64,000 bases of DNA from Verrucomicrobiota bacterium. GTDB taxonomy: Bacteria; Verrucomicrobiota; Verrucomicrobiia; Chthoniobacterales; UBA10450. The notes beneath the pieces were generated by a model that saw only the letters and a list, made by a program, of their open reading frames with translations, did not search any database and was not told the origin of the DNA. The stretch's first letter is position 1; each line of letters starts with the position of its first letter. Below are positions 12,313 to 21,718 of the stretch, piece after piece. The stretch covers positions 1 through 64,000 of the forward strand of contig QHPU01000044.1 of assembly GCA_003219175.1 (NCBI GenBank). Direction: 5' to 3'. Position numbers and translations under genes: made by a program.

Positions 12313-13038
12313 GTGAAAGCATTACGCGTACTTGCGATCGCATTGCTCACGGCGATTGCGGGAGCGGTTGTTTCGACCGCAGCTTCGCTTTACTTAACTG
12401 AACTCTATCACGTTTCCGATTTCGAAGGCGGACGCGGGATGCTGATCTTTTTCGCGCTGGCGCCACTGGGGTTCATCGTTGGCTTAATCATCGGGTTAAT
12501 TGTTGCATTACTCAGTCGCGGAACGGGGTTCGGCGGCTTCGCGAAGGCGCAGGGAATTGCGCTCGGGATTACAATCGGCCTCGCTGCAATCGTTTCGGGC
12601 ATTCTTTATCTGGCAGCGGATCATCCGCCGACACTCGACGGTAAATCGCTTGCGCTTGAGTTCGAACTTAAGATTCCGCCCACGCTGAAGCTGCCTGCTC
12701 AGCCAAGTGTGCAGACGTTACACGCCAGTCTTTACGCTAACGACCGTGACAATCGTTATGCGTTGCTTGATTACGATAAGATCGAAACGCGCGATGGGTT
12801 TGTTTTTGTTCCCGGCAAAGCGTCGTTGCTCTCCCAGACGTTTAACCGCGATCTACTGGTTTCGATCGAGAGCGAAGGCGGCGCCAGCCAGTTTATCAAG
12901 CTGCGGCTCCGCGCGAAGCCTAACAAAGAAGATGAAGCATGGTCGGATTGGATGATGGCAACGGAGCGCGCCGATCTTAGCCAGGTGCCGGAAGGAGAAC
13001 GAATTGCCGTTCGCTATCGGGTGCAACCGGAAGAGTAG
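12313..13038 (+). CDS. Hypothetical membrane protein
   Basis: 241 aa, GTG start, N-terminal TM helices, soluble C-terminus. Confidence 0.75.
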   Translation: MKALRVLAIALLTAIAGAVVSTAASLYLTELYHVSDFEGGRGMLIFFALAPLGFIVGLIIGLIVALLSRGTGFGGFAKAQGIALGITIGLAAIVSGILYLAADHPPTLDGKSLALEFELKIPPTLKLPAQPSVQTLHASLYANDRDNRYALLDYDKIETRDGFVFVPGKASLLSQTFNRDLLVSIESEGGASQFIKLRLRAKPNKEDEAWSDWMMATERADLSQVPEGERIAVRYRVQPEE

Positions 13039-13056
13039 TTGCGGTCGCCCAATTAT

Positions 13057-13160
13057 TGTCATCCCGAGCGAAACCGCCAGTCCGACTCGGACCCAGGGAC
13101 CCCGTTGCGGAACCTTTAGGTAACTTCATCAGGATCCCTCGGCTGTCGCTCGGGATGACG
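13057..13160. repeat. GTCATCCCGAG-type inverted repeat element (R10)
   Basis: TGTCATCCCGAGCG (13057) ... GGATCCCTC ... CGCTCGGGATGAC (13147-13159); between convergent 12313 gene and ddl. Confidence 0.8.
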
Positions 13161-13180
13161 AAAACCGGCGAACCTTTTTT

Positions 13181-14296
13181 CTAAACATGAAACTCTCTTA
13201 CGAGCGCTTTCTTTCTTTTGTGCCGCGACATTGCAAGGTCCACCAGCCTCGACAAAAGCTCGGTATAGTTAATTCCGGAGGCTTCCCACAACTTTGGATA
13301 CATGCTGATCGAAGTGAAGCCCGGGATTGTGTTCAACTCATTGAAAAAAAGTTCTTCGCTCGTTCGGTCGAGCAACAGATCTACCCGAGCCATCCCTTCG
13401 CATTCCATGGCCAGAAAAACTTTTCTCCCCATCTCCTGCACGCGTCGGATCTGCTCGGTCTCGAGCTTCGCTGGGATGGTCAACGCGGCGCCATTTTCGT
13501 CGAGGTACTTTGCCTCATAAGAATAGAATTCATGGTTCGGTTCGATCTCGCCCGGAACGCTAACCAATGGATCGGCTCCTGAATCCGGATTTTCCAGCAC
13601 CGAAAGTTCAATCTCGCGAGCATCTATGGCGACTTCGACAAGGATTTTTACATCGTACTGAAACGCATTTTCGAGAGCCGCAGTTAGGTCACCGCCTGCT
13701 TTGACCTTTTGCACGCCAACGCTCGATCCGAGATTCGCCGGTTTAACGAAAACCGGATACCGAAGCTCTTTCTCAAGCCGTTCTGCCACCTGTCGTTTTT
13801 CTTTTCTCCAGTGCTCCTGCCTCAGCGACACATAAGACACAATTGGAAGTCCAGCATCGCGGGCCAGGCGTTTTGCCACCTCTTTGTCCATCGCCACTGC
13901 GGATGCGAGCACACCGCATCCAACGTATGGAACATCTGCGAGCTCAAGTAACCCTTGGATTGTTCCGTCTTCGCACAGAGGCCCATGGATGACAGGGAAG
14001 ACCACATCGATCGTCTTCGCTTCTCCGCTCCCGCCCAGCGAGACCAGGGCGCTGTTGACTGTCGAGTCCGGCGGAAGGACGATTCTGGGCGCGTCTTTGA
14101 AAACGGGCAGAGATTTTTTCCCCTGGATCAGAGAAAGGTCGTTGAGATGCCAGCGACCCTGCTTGTCAATCGCCACCGGAACAATCTCAAAGCGATCGCG
14201 ATCCAGGTAATTAATGACTGAGGCAGCTGATTGAAGCGAAACTTCATGTTCTCCTGATCGGCCACCGTACAGCACTGCCACGCGCAGCTTTTTCAT
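13181..14296 (-). CDS. ddl: D-alanine--D-alanine ligase
   Basis: VLYGGRSGEHEVSLQSA; FVKPANLGSSVGV; ELNTIPGFTSISMYPKLW. Confidence 0.95.
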   Translation of the reverse strand: MKKLRVAVLYGGRSGEHEVSLQSAASVINYLDRDRFEIVPVAIDKQGRWHLNDLSLIQGKKSLPVFKDAPRIVLPPDSTVNSALVSLGGSGEAKTIDVVFPVIHGPLCEDGTIQGLLELADVPYVGCGVLASAVAMDKEVAKRLARDAGLPIVSYVSLRQEHWRKEKRQVAERLEKELRYPVFVKPANLGSSVGVQKVKAGGDLTAALENAFQYDVKILVEVAIDAREIELSVLENPDSGADPLVSVPGEIEPNHEFYSYEAKYLDENGAALTIPAKLETEQIRRVQEMGRKVFLAMECEGMARVDLLLDRTSEELFFNELNTIPGFTSISMYPKLWEASGINYTELLSRLVDLAMSRHKRKKALVREFHV

Positions 14297-14332
14297 AGGT
14301 CTCGGACTATCTGCGAGCTCCCGCTGCTTGAT

Positions 14333-17254
14333 TCACGCCTTTGCCAGCAGCTGGCGCAGGACGAACTGCAGAATCCCGCCGTGCCGGTAATAATCGACTT
14401 CTATCGCGGTATCGATTCGCAATCTAACGGGAACTGAATCGCTTTTCCCGTTCGCTCGCTCGATCTTTAGGGTCACAGTCATTCCCGGTTCAATTGCATC
14501 AGACAAACCGGTGATCGAAAACGTTTCTGAACCGTCAAGTTTCAAAGTTTGGGCATTTGTGCCTTCGGCAAATTGCAGAGGCAGAACGCCCATGCCGACA
14601 AGATTCGATCGATGGATTCGTTCGAAACTCGAAGCAACGACCGCTTTTACTCCGAGCAATCGCGTTCCCTTTGCCGCCCAATCACGCGATGATCCGGTGC
14701 CATACTCAGTCCCGGCCAAAATCACGAGCGGCACGTTATCTTTTTGATACTTCATGGCAGCCTCATAAATCGACATCTGTTCGCCAGTTGTAGCTGCCGC
14801 TGTCTCAGCGGCAGGATTACCCGATCTGCCGCCAGAGACGGCGGCAGCTACATCCGGTTTTCCATAATATTTCGTTATCCCGCCCTCGGTTCCCGGTACC
14901 ATCAGGTTTTTGATCCGCACGTTGGCAAACGTGCCGCGGGTCATCACCAAATCATTCCCGCGTCGTGAGCCGTAGCTGTTGAAATCCGTCGGCTCAATCC
15001 CGCGCGAAATTAGATACCGCCCGGCGGGTGAGCTCGCCTTGATCGCACCTGCCGGCGAGATGTGATCGGTCGTAACCGAGTCGCCGAAAATCCCCAGCGC
15101 ACGTGCGCCGACGATGTTTTCGATCTTTCCGGCTTTCATCGAGAAATCTTGGAAGAATGGCGGTTCATGAATGTAGTCGCTCTTCTCGTCCCATTGATAA
15201 ATGTCGCCCGTGCTGGCCGGAATTTCGTTCCACTTCGGGTTTTGATCGGCAAAATCGCGATAAAGTTTTCGAAAAACTTCCGGCGCAAGGGCGGATTGCA
15301 TAGCGTCGCGCACTTCGGTCAAGCTGGGCCAGAGGTCCCGCAGAAACGTTTCCTTCCCGTCTTTATCCTTGCCGATAGGTTCTTTAGTCAGGTCGAGATC
15401 GACGCGGCCTGCGAGGGCGAACGCGACAACCAGGGGAGGCGACATCAGGAAATTGGCTTTGATATTCTGGTGAACACGCGCTTCGAAATTACGGTTTCCG
15501 GAAAGGACTGACGCCGCAATCAGATCGTGATCATGAATTGCTTTCTCGATCTTGGGATGGAGTGGACCGGAATTGCCAATGCAGGTAGTACAACCGTATC
15601 CGACAAGGTTGAATCCAAGCTGATCAAGGTATGTTTGCAGTCCAGTTTTCGTTAGGTAATCCGAAACGACCCGTGACCCTGGAGCGAGCGAGGTTTTTAC
15701 TGCGGGATCGACGCGCAGGCCGCGCTCGACCGCCTTTTTCGCCAGCAAACCCGCCGCCAGCATCACGCTTGGATTGCTGGTATTCGTGCAACTGGTGATA
15801 GCCGCGATCAAAACGCTGCCGTGCCCGATCTTGCTTTCGCCGTGACGAAATAGATCGGCCCCTTTCATGTCTTTCGCCCGATCAGGGGTTGGCCGGTTCG
15901 TCACCATTTCGGCTTTGTTAAGTTCTTCGCCCGGATCGATTCCGGGCATGTCGCCATCATCCGGCGCGCTTCCATTTAATTGCACGAGATGTCTGGTCGA
16001 GAGATCGACATTCTCCTTTCCATAGCCGCCGTCCTTAATCGGCTGCTGCAGAAGTGACCGGAAAGTTTGGCCAAGATCGGGAAGATTGATCCGGTCCTGA
16101 GGACGTTTCGGTCCGGCAACGCCCGGCTGCACCTGTCCAAGGTCTAATTGCAGGTCGACGCTATAATCGATTTCGCCCTGGCGCGGCATGCCAAACATTT
16201 TCTGCGCGCGGAAATAATTCTCGAAGGCGGCGCATTGTTCGTCGCTGCGACCAGTTGCGCGCAAATAATTCACCGACTCCTGATCGACCGGGAAATAACC
16301 AATGGTGGCGCCGTATTCCGGCGACATATTTCCGATCGTGGCGCGATCCGGCACTGGCAATGAGGCTGCGCCTTCGCCGTAAAATTCGACGAACTTTCCA
16401 ACGACCTTTTGCGCTCGCAACATCTGGGTGATGTGCAAAACCAGATCGGTTGCCGTGACGCCTTCGCGAAGCTTGCCGGTCAAATGCACTCCGACGACTT
16501 CCGGAGTGAGAAAGTAAACCGGCTGTCCAAGCATCCCGGCTTCCGCTTCGATTCCGCCCACGCCCCAACCAACGACGCCGAGACCATTGATCATGGTGGT
16601 GTGGGAATCGGTTCCGACAAGCGTGTCGGGATAAAAAATTTCTGACTTCTGACCTCCAACCTCTGACTTCTGGCTGAGCACGCCTTTGGCCAGGTACTCG
16701 AGATTAACCTGATGCACGATGCCGATGCCGGGCGGGATTAACTGAAATGTTTTGAACGCTTGCTGGCCCCATTTCAAAAACTGGTAGCGCTCGCGATTAC
16801 GCTTGAACTCCATCTCCAAATTCAATCGCAACGCTTGTGCTGATCCGAAAAAGTCGACCTGCACGCTGTGATCAACCACCAGATCGACCGGGACCAGCGG
16901 CTCGATAATTTTTGGATCGCCAGCGAGGCGTTTCACCGCGCTGCGCATCGCCGCCAGATCAACCACCAGCGGCACACCGGTGAAATCCTGAAGAACAATT
17001 CGCGCAACCACGAAGGGGATCTCTTCGTTGGCCGGCTTCTTTCCGTTCCAATTCGCCAACGTCTCGACGTCCTCACGGCGGACCTTTTTGCCGTCACAAT
17101 TTCGCAGGACCGATTCGAGAACGATTCGAATGCTGATGGGGAGATGAGAAATTTTTCCGACGCCCTGTTTTTCCAGCTCCGGGAGGGAATGGAAAAAACC
17201 TTCGCGGCCTTTTCCAGCATCGAATTCTTGGAGGGTGTTGAATTCGTTATTCAT
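14333..17254 (-). CDS. acnA: Aconitate hydratase AcnA
   Basis: [76 protein letters not shown]. Contains two in-frame repeat insertions. Confidence 0.97.
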   Translation of the reverse strand: MNNEFNTLQEFDAGKGREGFFHSLPELEKQGVGKISHLPISIRIVLESVLRNCDGKKVRREDVETLANWNGKKPANEEIPFVVARIVLQDFTGVPLVVDLAAMRSAVKRLAGDPKIIEPLVPVDLVVDHSVQVDFFGSAQALRLNLEMEFKRNRERYQFLKWGQQAFKTFQLIPPGIGIVHQVNLEYLAKGVLSQKSEVGGQKSEIFYPDTLVGTDSHTTMINGLGVVGWGVGGIEAEAGMLGQPVYFLTPEVVGVHLTGKLREGVTATDLVLHITQMLRAQKVVGKFVEFYGEGAASLPVPDRATIGNMSPEYGATIGYFPVDQESVNYLRATGRSDEQCAAFENYFRAQKMFGMPRQGEIDYSVDLQLDLGQVQPGVAGPKRPQDRINLPDLGQTFRSLLQQPIKDGGYGKENVDLSTRHLVQLNGSAPDDGDMPGIDPGEELNKAEMVTNRPTPDRAKDMKGADLFRHGESKIGHGSVLIAAITSCTNTSNPSVMLAAGLLAKKAVERGLRVDPAVKTSLAPGSRVVSDYLTKTGLQTYLDQLGFNLVGYGCTTCIGNSGPLHPKIEKAIHDHDLIAASVLSGNRNFEARVHQNIKANFLMSPPLVVAFALAGRVDLDLTKEPIGKDKDGKETFLRDLWPSLTEVRDAMQSALAPEVFRKLYRDFADQNPKWNEIPASTGDIYQWDEKSDYIHEPPFFQDFSMKAGKIENIVGARALGIFGDSVTTDHISPAGAIKASSPAGRYLISRGIEPTDFNSYGSRRGNDLVMTRGTFANVRIKNLMVPGTEGGITKYYGKPDVAAAVSGGRSGNPAAETAAATTGEQMSIYEAAMKYQKDNVPLVILAGTEYGTGSSRDWAAKGTRLLGVKAVVASSFERIHRSNLVGMGVLPLQFAEGTNAQTLKLDGSETFSITGLSDAIEPGMTVTLKIERANGKSDSVPVRLRIDTAIEVDYYRHGGILQFVLRQLLAKA
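14790..14851. repeat. REP-doublet-like element (R3) in frame inside acnA
   Basis: Minus strand GTAGCTGCCGCCGTCTCTGGCGGCAGATCGGGTAATCCTGCCGCTGAGACAGCGGCAGCTAC, nearly the same as R2; encodes [21 protein letters not shown]. Confidence 0.92.
16638..16672. repeat. Heptanucleotide tandem repeat in frame inside acnA (CAGAAGT-type x5)
   Basis: Minus strand CAGAAGT CAGAGGT TGGAGGT CAGAAGT CAGAAAT; encodes [13 protein letters not shown] just before [12 protein letters not shown]. Confidence 0.85.
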
Positions 17255-17261
17255 CGTTTGT

Positions 17262-17394
17262 TGTCATTCCGAATAGAGTGAGGCGGAGTCGATGCTGCAA
17301 CGCAGCCAACGTAGTTGGCGAGGCCAGCTTTCCATCCCGTTGCGTTACGTTAAAGATTTCGCATCGGGATCCCTCCACTGCGCTCGGGATGACA
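17262..17394. repeat. GTCATyCCGA-type inverted repeat element (R11)
   Basis: TGTCATTCCGAATAGAGTGAGGCGGAG ... CGGGATCCCTCCACTGCGCTCGGGATGACA; upstream of acnA. Confidence 0.8.
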
Positions 17395-17410
17395 AATGTA
17401 ACGTGCGGAC

Positions 17411-17911
17411 TCATTTCAGTTCCGCCAGTTTCGCTTTCACTTTGTTAAAATCGGGGACTACGCGTGCATCCGCGTTGCAATCGATGTATTGGATCACGCC
17501 AGCGCGATCAATCACATAGGTTGCCCGCTTCGGAACGCCGCCCATTCCGAGCCCGATTTGCGGAAGAAAGGTGTCGTAAACAGCGTCGTACATACGCGCG
17601 ACCTGATGTTCATAATCGCTCAATAATGTGACGGCGATGCATTCCTTCCGTGCCCAGGCTTCCTGCGCAAACGGATTATCTCCGCTAATACCGTAGACGA
17701 CGGCGTTCATCTGTGCGTAGGCCGCAAGATCAGAGCTGACACTGCGCATTTCCGTTGTGCAAGTGCTGGTAAACGCCATCGGGAAAAAGGCGAGCACAGT
17801 ATTTCGTTTTCCGAAATTGTCGCTCAACGTGATTTGCCTTGGCCCGCCTGTCGTTTTCGTTGGCAGCGTGAAATCAGGGGCTTTCGTTCCGACTGAGAGT
17901 GGCATGGACAA
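17411..17911 (-). CDS. Peroxiredoxin (AhpC/TSA, BCP-like)
   Basis: GTKAPDFTLP, AFFPMAFTSTCTTEM peroxidatic Cys motif. Confidence 0.92.
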   Translation of the reverse strand: MSMPLSVGTKAPDFTLPTKTTGGPRQITLSDNFGKRNTVLAFFPMAFTSTCTTEMRSVSSDLAAYAQMNAVVYGISGDNPFAQEAWARKECIAVTLLSDYEHQVARMYDAVYDTFLPQIGLGMGGVPKRATYVIDRAGVIQYIDCNADARVVPDFNKVKAKLAELK

Positions 17912-18002
17912 TTCAGTATAAAAGCGACAGTTTCCGGGTCAAAAAGATCGCGAAAACGTTAAATTGCCGATTCACAATTAACAGATCACGCTTGGCCCAC
18001 GA

Positions 18003-18491
18003 ATGGAAGTATTCTGGTGGCTGTTCGCGATCGTGGTAATGGCGCTGGGGTTGATCGGCACCGTCATTCCGATCTTGCCGGGAACGACGATCATATTGGC
18101 GGCAGCGATGGTTCATCGGGTGGCGTTGGGCCCGGATCGAAGCCTTGGCTGGAGTGCCCTCCTTGCGTTGCTTTTGCTGACGCTCTTGACTTACGTGATT
18201 GATGCTGCGGCGGGCTACCTCGGCGCCAAACGTTTCGGCGCAACGAAATGGGGTTTGATTGGCGCCAGCGTTGGCGTGATTGCGGGATTATTCTTTGGTC
18301 TGTTTGGAATTTTTGTTGGGCCGGTAATCGGGGCGATCGCCGGCGAGGTTATTGGCGGGAAAGAGATCGTGAAAGCTGGTCGCGCTGGCTGGGGTACATT
18401 TCTTGGCAGCCTTGCCGGGGTAATCGCAAAGCTTTTCATCGGACTGATCATGATCGTGATTTTTCTGATGAACGTGCCGTCGCCGCTGTAG
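18003..18491 (+). CDS. DUF456 family membrane protein
   Basis: Gly-rich TM repeats (GTVIPILPGTTIILAAAMVH ... GPVIGAIAGEVIGGK). Confidence 0.85.
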   Translation: MEVFWWLFAIVVMALGLIGTVIPILPGTTIILAAAMVHRVALGPDRSLGWSALLALLLLTLLTYVIDAAAGYLGAKRFGATKWGLIGASVGVIAGLFFGLFGIFVGPVIGAIAGEVIGGKEIVKAGRAGWGTFLGSLAGVIAKLFIGLIMIVIFLMNVPSPL

Positions 18492-18587
18492 CGGCCGCCG
18501 TCACTCGCGGCCGTTCGATGGTAGGGCGAGACTCTGTCGAGCCGGAAAAAGAGGCGGCTCCGCGGAGCGTCTGCCCTACCGGCCGCC
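18488..18587. repeat. Nested GTAG palindromic elements (R4)
   Basis: GTAGCGGCCGCCGTCACTCGCGGCCG then GGTAGGGCGAGAC...GCGTCTGCCCTACC (18520-18580), then GGCCGCC. Confidence 0.75.
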
Positions 18588-18623
18588 AAAACTGGCTTCA
18601 AATTGTTCTTGCCAGATTTTAAG

Positions 18624-18638
18624 CTTTGTATTACAAAG
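18624..18638. promoter_or_regulatory. Palindromic operator CTTTGT-ATT-ACAAAG
   Basis: 8 bp upstream of the ATG at 18647; matches the palindrome at 19625-19641. Confidence 0.75.
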
Positions 18639-18646
18639 TAAGCTGA

Positions 18647-19309
18647 ATGGAGGAACGCCAGCGCGCTGAGGAGCATCTGCGGGTCATTCGAACCTTGATG
18701 GAACGCGCCACTATTTACCGCGCCATCTCCGCCCCCACCGCCCTCATCGGTGGCCTAATTGCGCTCGGGTTGACCTCGGCAATTTGGGCGAGCGAGCGCC
18801 ATTGGGCGCAAATCGCTCCGGAAGTGATGCGACATATTTCTACTCGCGGCTTCGCGGCACTTTGGCTCGGTGCCCTCGCGATTGTGCTCGCGCTGAATGC
18901 ATTCTTTATCTGGCGCAAGGCGCAGCGCGACAGCCGGCCGTTTGTCTCGCCCTCGATGAAGCTGGCCCTTCGCTCCATTCTCCCCTGTCTCATCTTTCCC
19001 GCTGCAACCACAATCTGGTTTTTTTACGACGGATACGAAACCGACAACGAACTTTTGCTGGTGCGCATTTGGATCGGATTTTACGGGCTGGCTCTGATCG
19101 CGACCCAGCATTTTGCACCGCGGTCTCTCGTGTTGCTGGGATGGGCCTTTCTGATCACGGCCGCGGGAATGATGGTGACTTCGCGTCAGCTGGAATATTA
19201 CTCGACGCCACTCGTTCCCAATCTTGCGATGGGAATTACTTTCGGCCTTTACCATTTGATTTACGCGGCATGCGTCTGGAAGTCGCCGGTGCGGGTTGGT
19301 AGCGAATGA
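18647..19309 (+). CDS. Hypothetical membrane protein co-transcribed with HTH regulator
   Basis: 220 aa, ~6 predicted TM helices, start next to operator, 3 bp before the next gene. Confidence 0.8.
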   Translation: MEERQRAEEHLRVIRTLMERATIYRAISAPTALIGGLIALGLTSAIWASERHWAQIAPEVMRHISTRGFAALWLGALAIVLALNAFFIWRKAQRDSRPFVSPSMKLALRSILPCLIFPAATTIWFFYDGYETDNELLLVRIWIGFYGLALIATQHFAPRSLVLLGWAFLITAAGMMVTSRQLEYYSTPLVPNLAMGITFGLYHLIYAACVWKSPVRVGSE

Positions 19310-19312
19310 AAA

Positions 19313-19609
19313 ATGCTCGACTTCGACAAACTCGACAAAGCGATTCACGAGAAGGGTCGCCTTTCGATCATGACCTTGCTGGCAACGCGGATGGGCTGGT
19401 CGTTTCAGGACCTCAAGGCCGAGCTGAACATGAGCGACGGCAATCTTATCACGCACCTTCGCACCTTGCACAAACTGGGGTTGGTGGCGGTGACGAAGGA
19501 AATTCGGGATCGCCCGCAAACGAGTTATGCGTTGACGGCAAAAGGGCGCGCCGCCTTTCAGCAATACCTGCGGGTCCTGGAGCAGATCGTGAAAGCGGGG
19601 CGAAAATAA
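19313..19609 (+). CDS. Winged-helix transcriptional regulator (PadR/MarR-like, HTH_34-type)
   Basis: LSIMTLLATRMGWSFQDLKAELNMSDGNLITHLRTLHKLGLVAVTKEIRDRPQTSYALTAKGRAAFQQYL. Confidence 0.88.
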   Translation: MLDFDKLDKAIHEKGRLSIMTLLATRMGWSFQDLKAELNMSDGNLITHLRTLHKLGLVAVTKEIRDRPQTSYALTAKGRAAFQQYLRVLEQIVKAGRK

Positions 19610-19624
19610 AAAATTTGGGCTGTG

Positions 19625-19641
19625 ACTTTGTGACACAAAGT
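19625..19641. promoter_or_regulatory. Perfect 17-bp palindrome ACTTTGT-GAC-ACAAAGT directly upstream of ispH-like gene
   Basis: Direct reading; ATG at 19644. Confidence 0.78.
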
Positions 19642-19643
19642 AA

Positions 19644-20477
19644 ATGAAAGTTATTGTCGCAGAACATTTCGGCATCTGTTTCGGCGTCCGCGACGCCATC
19701 GCTCAGGCCCACGCGCTCGCTCGTGAAGGATCGCTCACGATCCTCGGTGAGCTTGTCCATAATCCAATCGTGCGGGAGCAGCTGCGCGCGCAGGGCGTTC
19801 AGGAACAGTTGAGTGCGGATGCCGCAAATGGCCGCGTGATGATTACCGCGCACGGGACGTCCGACAAGCAACGTGAGGCTTTAAACAAACGCGGCTTGGA
19901 GGTGGCCGACGGCACTTGCCCACTCGTTCGATACGCGCACGACCAGCTCAAACGTCTTGTTCGGGCCGGGTACTTTCCGGTCGTGATCGGTCTGGCTGAT
20001 CACGTCGAGGTCCGGGGGTTGGTTGGGGACTTTGTGGATGCCTGCGTCATCAACGAAATCGCCGACATCAGAAAGCTTCCTCCGCGGCGTCGTTACGGAA
20101 TCGTTTCGCAAACAACGCAACCAATCGAGCGGGTTCGCGCGCTGGCTGCGGAAATCGCGCGTGCACACCCAAACGCAAAAATCCGGTTTGCCGATACGGT
20201 TTGTAAACCGACCAAAGATCGACAGCTCGCGCTCAAAAAATTGATCGCGGCGGTAGAGGTAATCGTGGTTGTTGGCGGCCGCCTAAGCAACAACACGCGG
20301 CAGCTGGTCGAGACCTGTCGGGCGGCCGGCAAGAGACCGCTGCACATTGAGCGCCCGGAAGAACTGCAGCCGGAATGGTTTCGCGGTGTCGCCATCGTCG
20401 GGCTCACCGGCGGAACCTCCACCCTCCCGGAAACGGTCGAAGCCGTCCGCCAGCGACTCGAGGGATTCCATGATTAA
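19644..20477 (+). CDS. ispH: IspH/LytB-like 4-hydroxy-3-methylbut-2-enyl diphosphate reductase
   Basis: FGICFGVRDAI, LGELVHNP, MITAHGTS, DGTCPLV, VSQTTQP, GGRLSNNTRQL motifs. Confidence 0.88.
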   Translation: MKVIVAEHFGICFGVRDAIAQAHALAREGSLTILGELVHNPIVREQLRAQGVQEQLSADAANGRVMITAHGTSDKQREALNKRGLEVADGTCPLVRYAHDQLKRLVRAGYFPVVIGLADHVEVRGLVGDFVDACVINEIADIRKLPPRRRYGIVSQTTQPIERVRALAAEIARAHPNAKIRFADTVCKPTKDRQLALKKLIAAVEVIVVVGGRLSNNTRQLVETCRAAGKRPLHIERPEELQPEWFRGVAIVGLTGGTSTLPETVEAVRQRLEGFHD

Positions 20478-21180
20478 ACATCTCAAGACATTGGTGCGTG
20501 GTGAAGTTGACGCGCGTTGTCTGGAAAAACCGAACGTCAGGTGGTTTCTCGGCTATTGCGTTGCGATCGTTCTGGGCTCGTCTGTTTACGGTGCGACCGT
20601 CGGACTTTGGCGAGCGCCACTGCAATCGATCTTCACGGCGATCAAATTTCCCCTCCTGATTTTTCTGACCTGCATCGGTAACGGCGCGGTCAATGGAATG
20701 CTGGCGCAAGTTCTGGGATCGGGTCTCTCCTTCAGACAAACGGCGTTTGCGATTTTAATGAGTTTCGCGGTGGCATCTCTGATTCTCGGAGGCTTTAGCC
20801 CGATTACACTCTTCATCCTCTACAACGCGCCTCCGCTTGCATCGGAACACGCCATCATCGGCCACAGTGTGATGTTGCTCGCGCACGTCTGCGTCATCGC
20901 TTTCGCCGGCGTCATGGCGAATCGGCGACTTTTCGGGTTGCTGCGAAAAATGAGCGGCCACGATACGACGGCACGCGCGGTCTTATTTAGCTGGCTCGCA
21001 GGTAATCTTTTTTTGGGCGCACAGCTCGCCTGGAATCTGCGTCCCTTCATCGGCTCTCCTCAGCTCGCGGTGCTCCACCACCGCTTCCATCAAGACAGCC
21101 AAAGCTCTTTGGCAATAATTTCGTTTTCGAGCCGATGCCGGACCCGGAAAATCCAATCAGCTTGCTGGAAAACTTGTTAA
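20470..21180 (+). CDS. Hypothetical membrane protein (paralogue 1)
   Basis: Start overlaps ispH stop (ATGATTAA); 5-6 TM helices. Confidence 0.7.
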   Translation: MIKHLKTLVRGEVDARCLEKPNVRWFLGYCVAIVLGSSVYGATVGLWRAPLQSIFTAIKFPLLIFLTCIGNGAVNGMLAQVLGSGLSFRQTAFAILMSFAVASLILGGFSPITLFILYNAPPLASEHAIIGHSVMLLAHVCVIAFAGVMANRRLFGLLRKMSGHDTTARAVLFSWLAGNLFLGAQLAWNLRPFIGSPQLAVLHHRFHQDSQSSLAIISFSSRCRTRKIQSACWKTC

Positions 21181-21659
21181 AATTTCCGGGGCGCGTCGTC
21201 CATGAGCTGCACCAAACACGGGCCGCGATTTTAACGGCGTGGCTCCTCATTTTCGGAATCGTCGGTGTTGCCATCTACGGAATTGTCGTTGGCGCGCAGT
21301 CGGGCGGCGCGCAATTGTGGATCGCTCCGGCAAAGCTTGGACTCGGCACTCTGCTGTCTGTGCTGATTTGCCTGCCGAGTCTTTATATCTTCGCCTGTCT
21401 CGGCGGGATTGATGCACAACTTCGGAGTGTGTGTGGCGCGCTTTTCGCAGCTGTTTGTCTGAGCTCGATTTTGTTAATCGGTTTTGCTCCGGTGGCGTGG
21501 ATTTTTTCGCAATCGACCGACTCAATCGTATTCATGGGCACGCTGCATTTGCTTTTTTGGCTAATCCGCATCCGTTTCGGTCTGCGGGCGGCCCATCATC
21601 GCTCGATCGAAAACATTTCTGCCAACGGAAAAGAAATTTTTTCTGACGAATTGGTTTGA
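21135..21659 (+). CDS. Hypothetical membrane protein (paralogue 2)
   Basis: Shares the YG.VVG......Q....P.KL/FPLL layout with the upstream ORF; 46-bp overlap in another frame. Confidence 0.68.
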   Translation: MPDPENPISLLENLLKFPGRVVHELHQTRAAILTAWLLIFGIVGVAIYGIVVGAQSGGAQLWIAPAKLGLGTLLSVLICLPSLYIFACLGGIDAQLRSVCGALFAAVCLSSILLIGFAPVAWIFSQSTDSIVFMGTLHLLFWLIRIRFGLRAAHHRSIENISANGKEIFSDELV

Positions 21660-21696
21660 GACGATCAATGGAAGCGATACGGCGCAAAAGAAATAA

Positions 21697-21718
21697 CGCG
21701 TCGTACCGACGCGCTACA
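21697..21718. repeat. Half GTAG palindromic element (single REP-like hairpin, R17)
   Basis: CGCGTCGTACCGACGCGCTAC; reverse complement starts GTAGCGCGTCGGTACGACGCG. Confidence 0.55.

Noticed and set aside
12083-12343. 86-aa minus-strand ORF in the 12.1-12.3 kb gap
   Set aside because: No domain; the opposite strand carries the BY-kinase-tail-like frame, which is a better explanation.
18755-19699. 314-aa minus-strand ORF
   Set aside because: Antisense to the membrane protein, regulator and ispH start; low-complexity His/Arg-rich composition.
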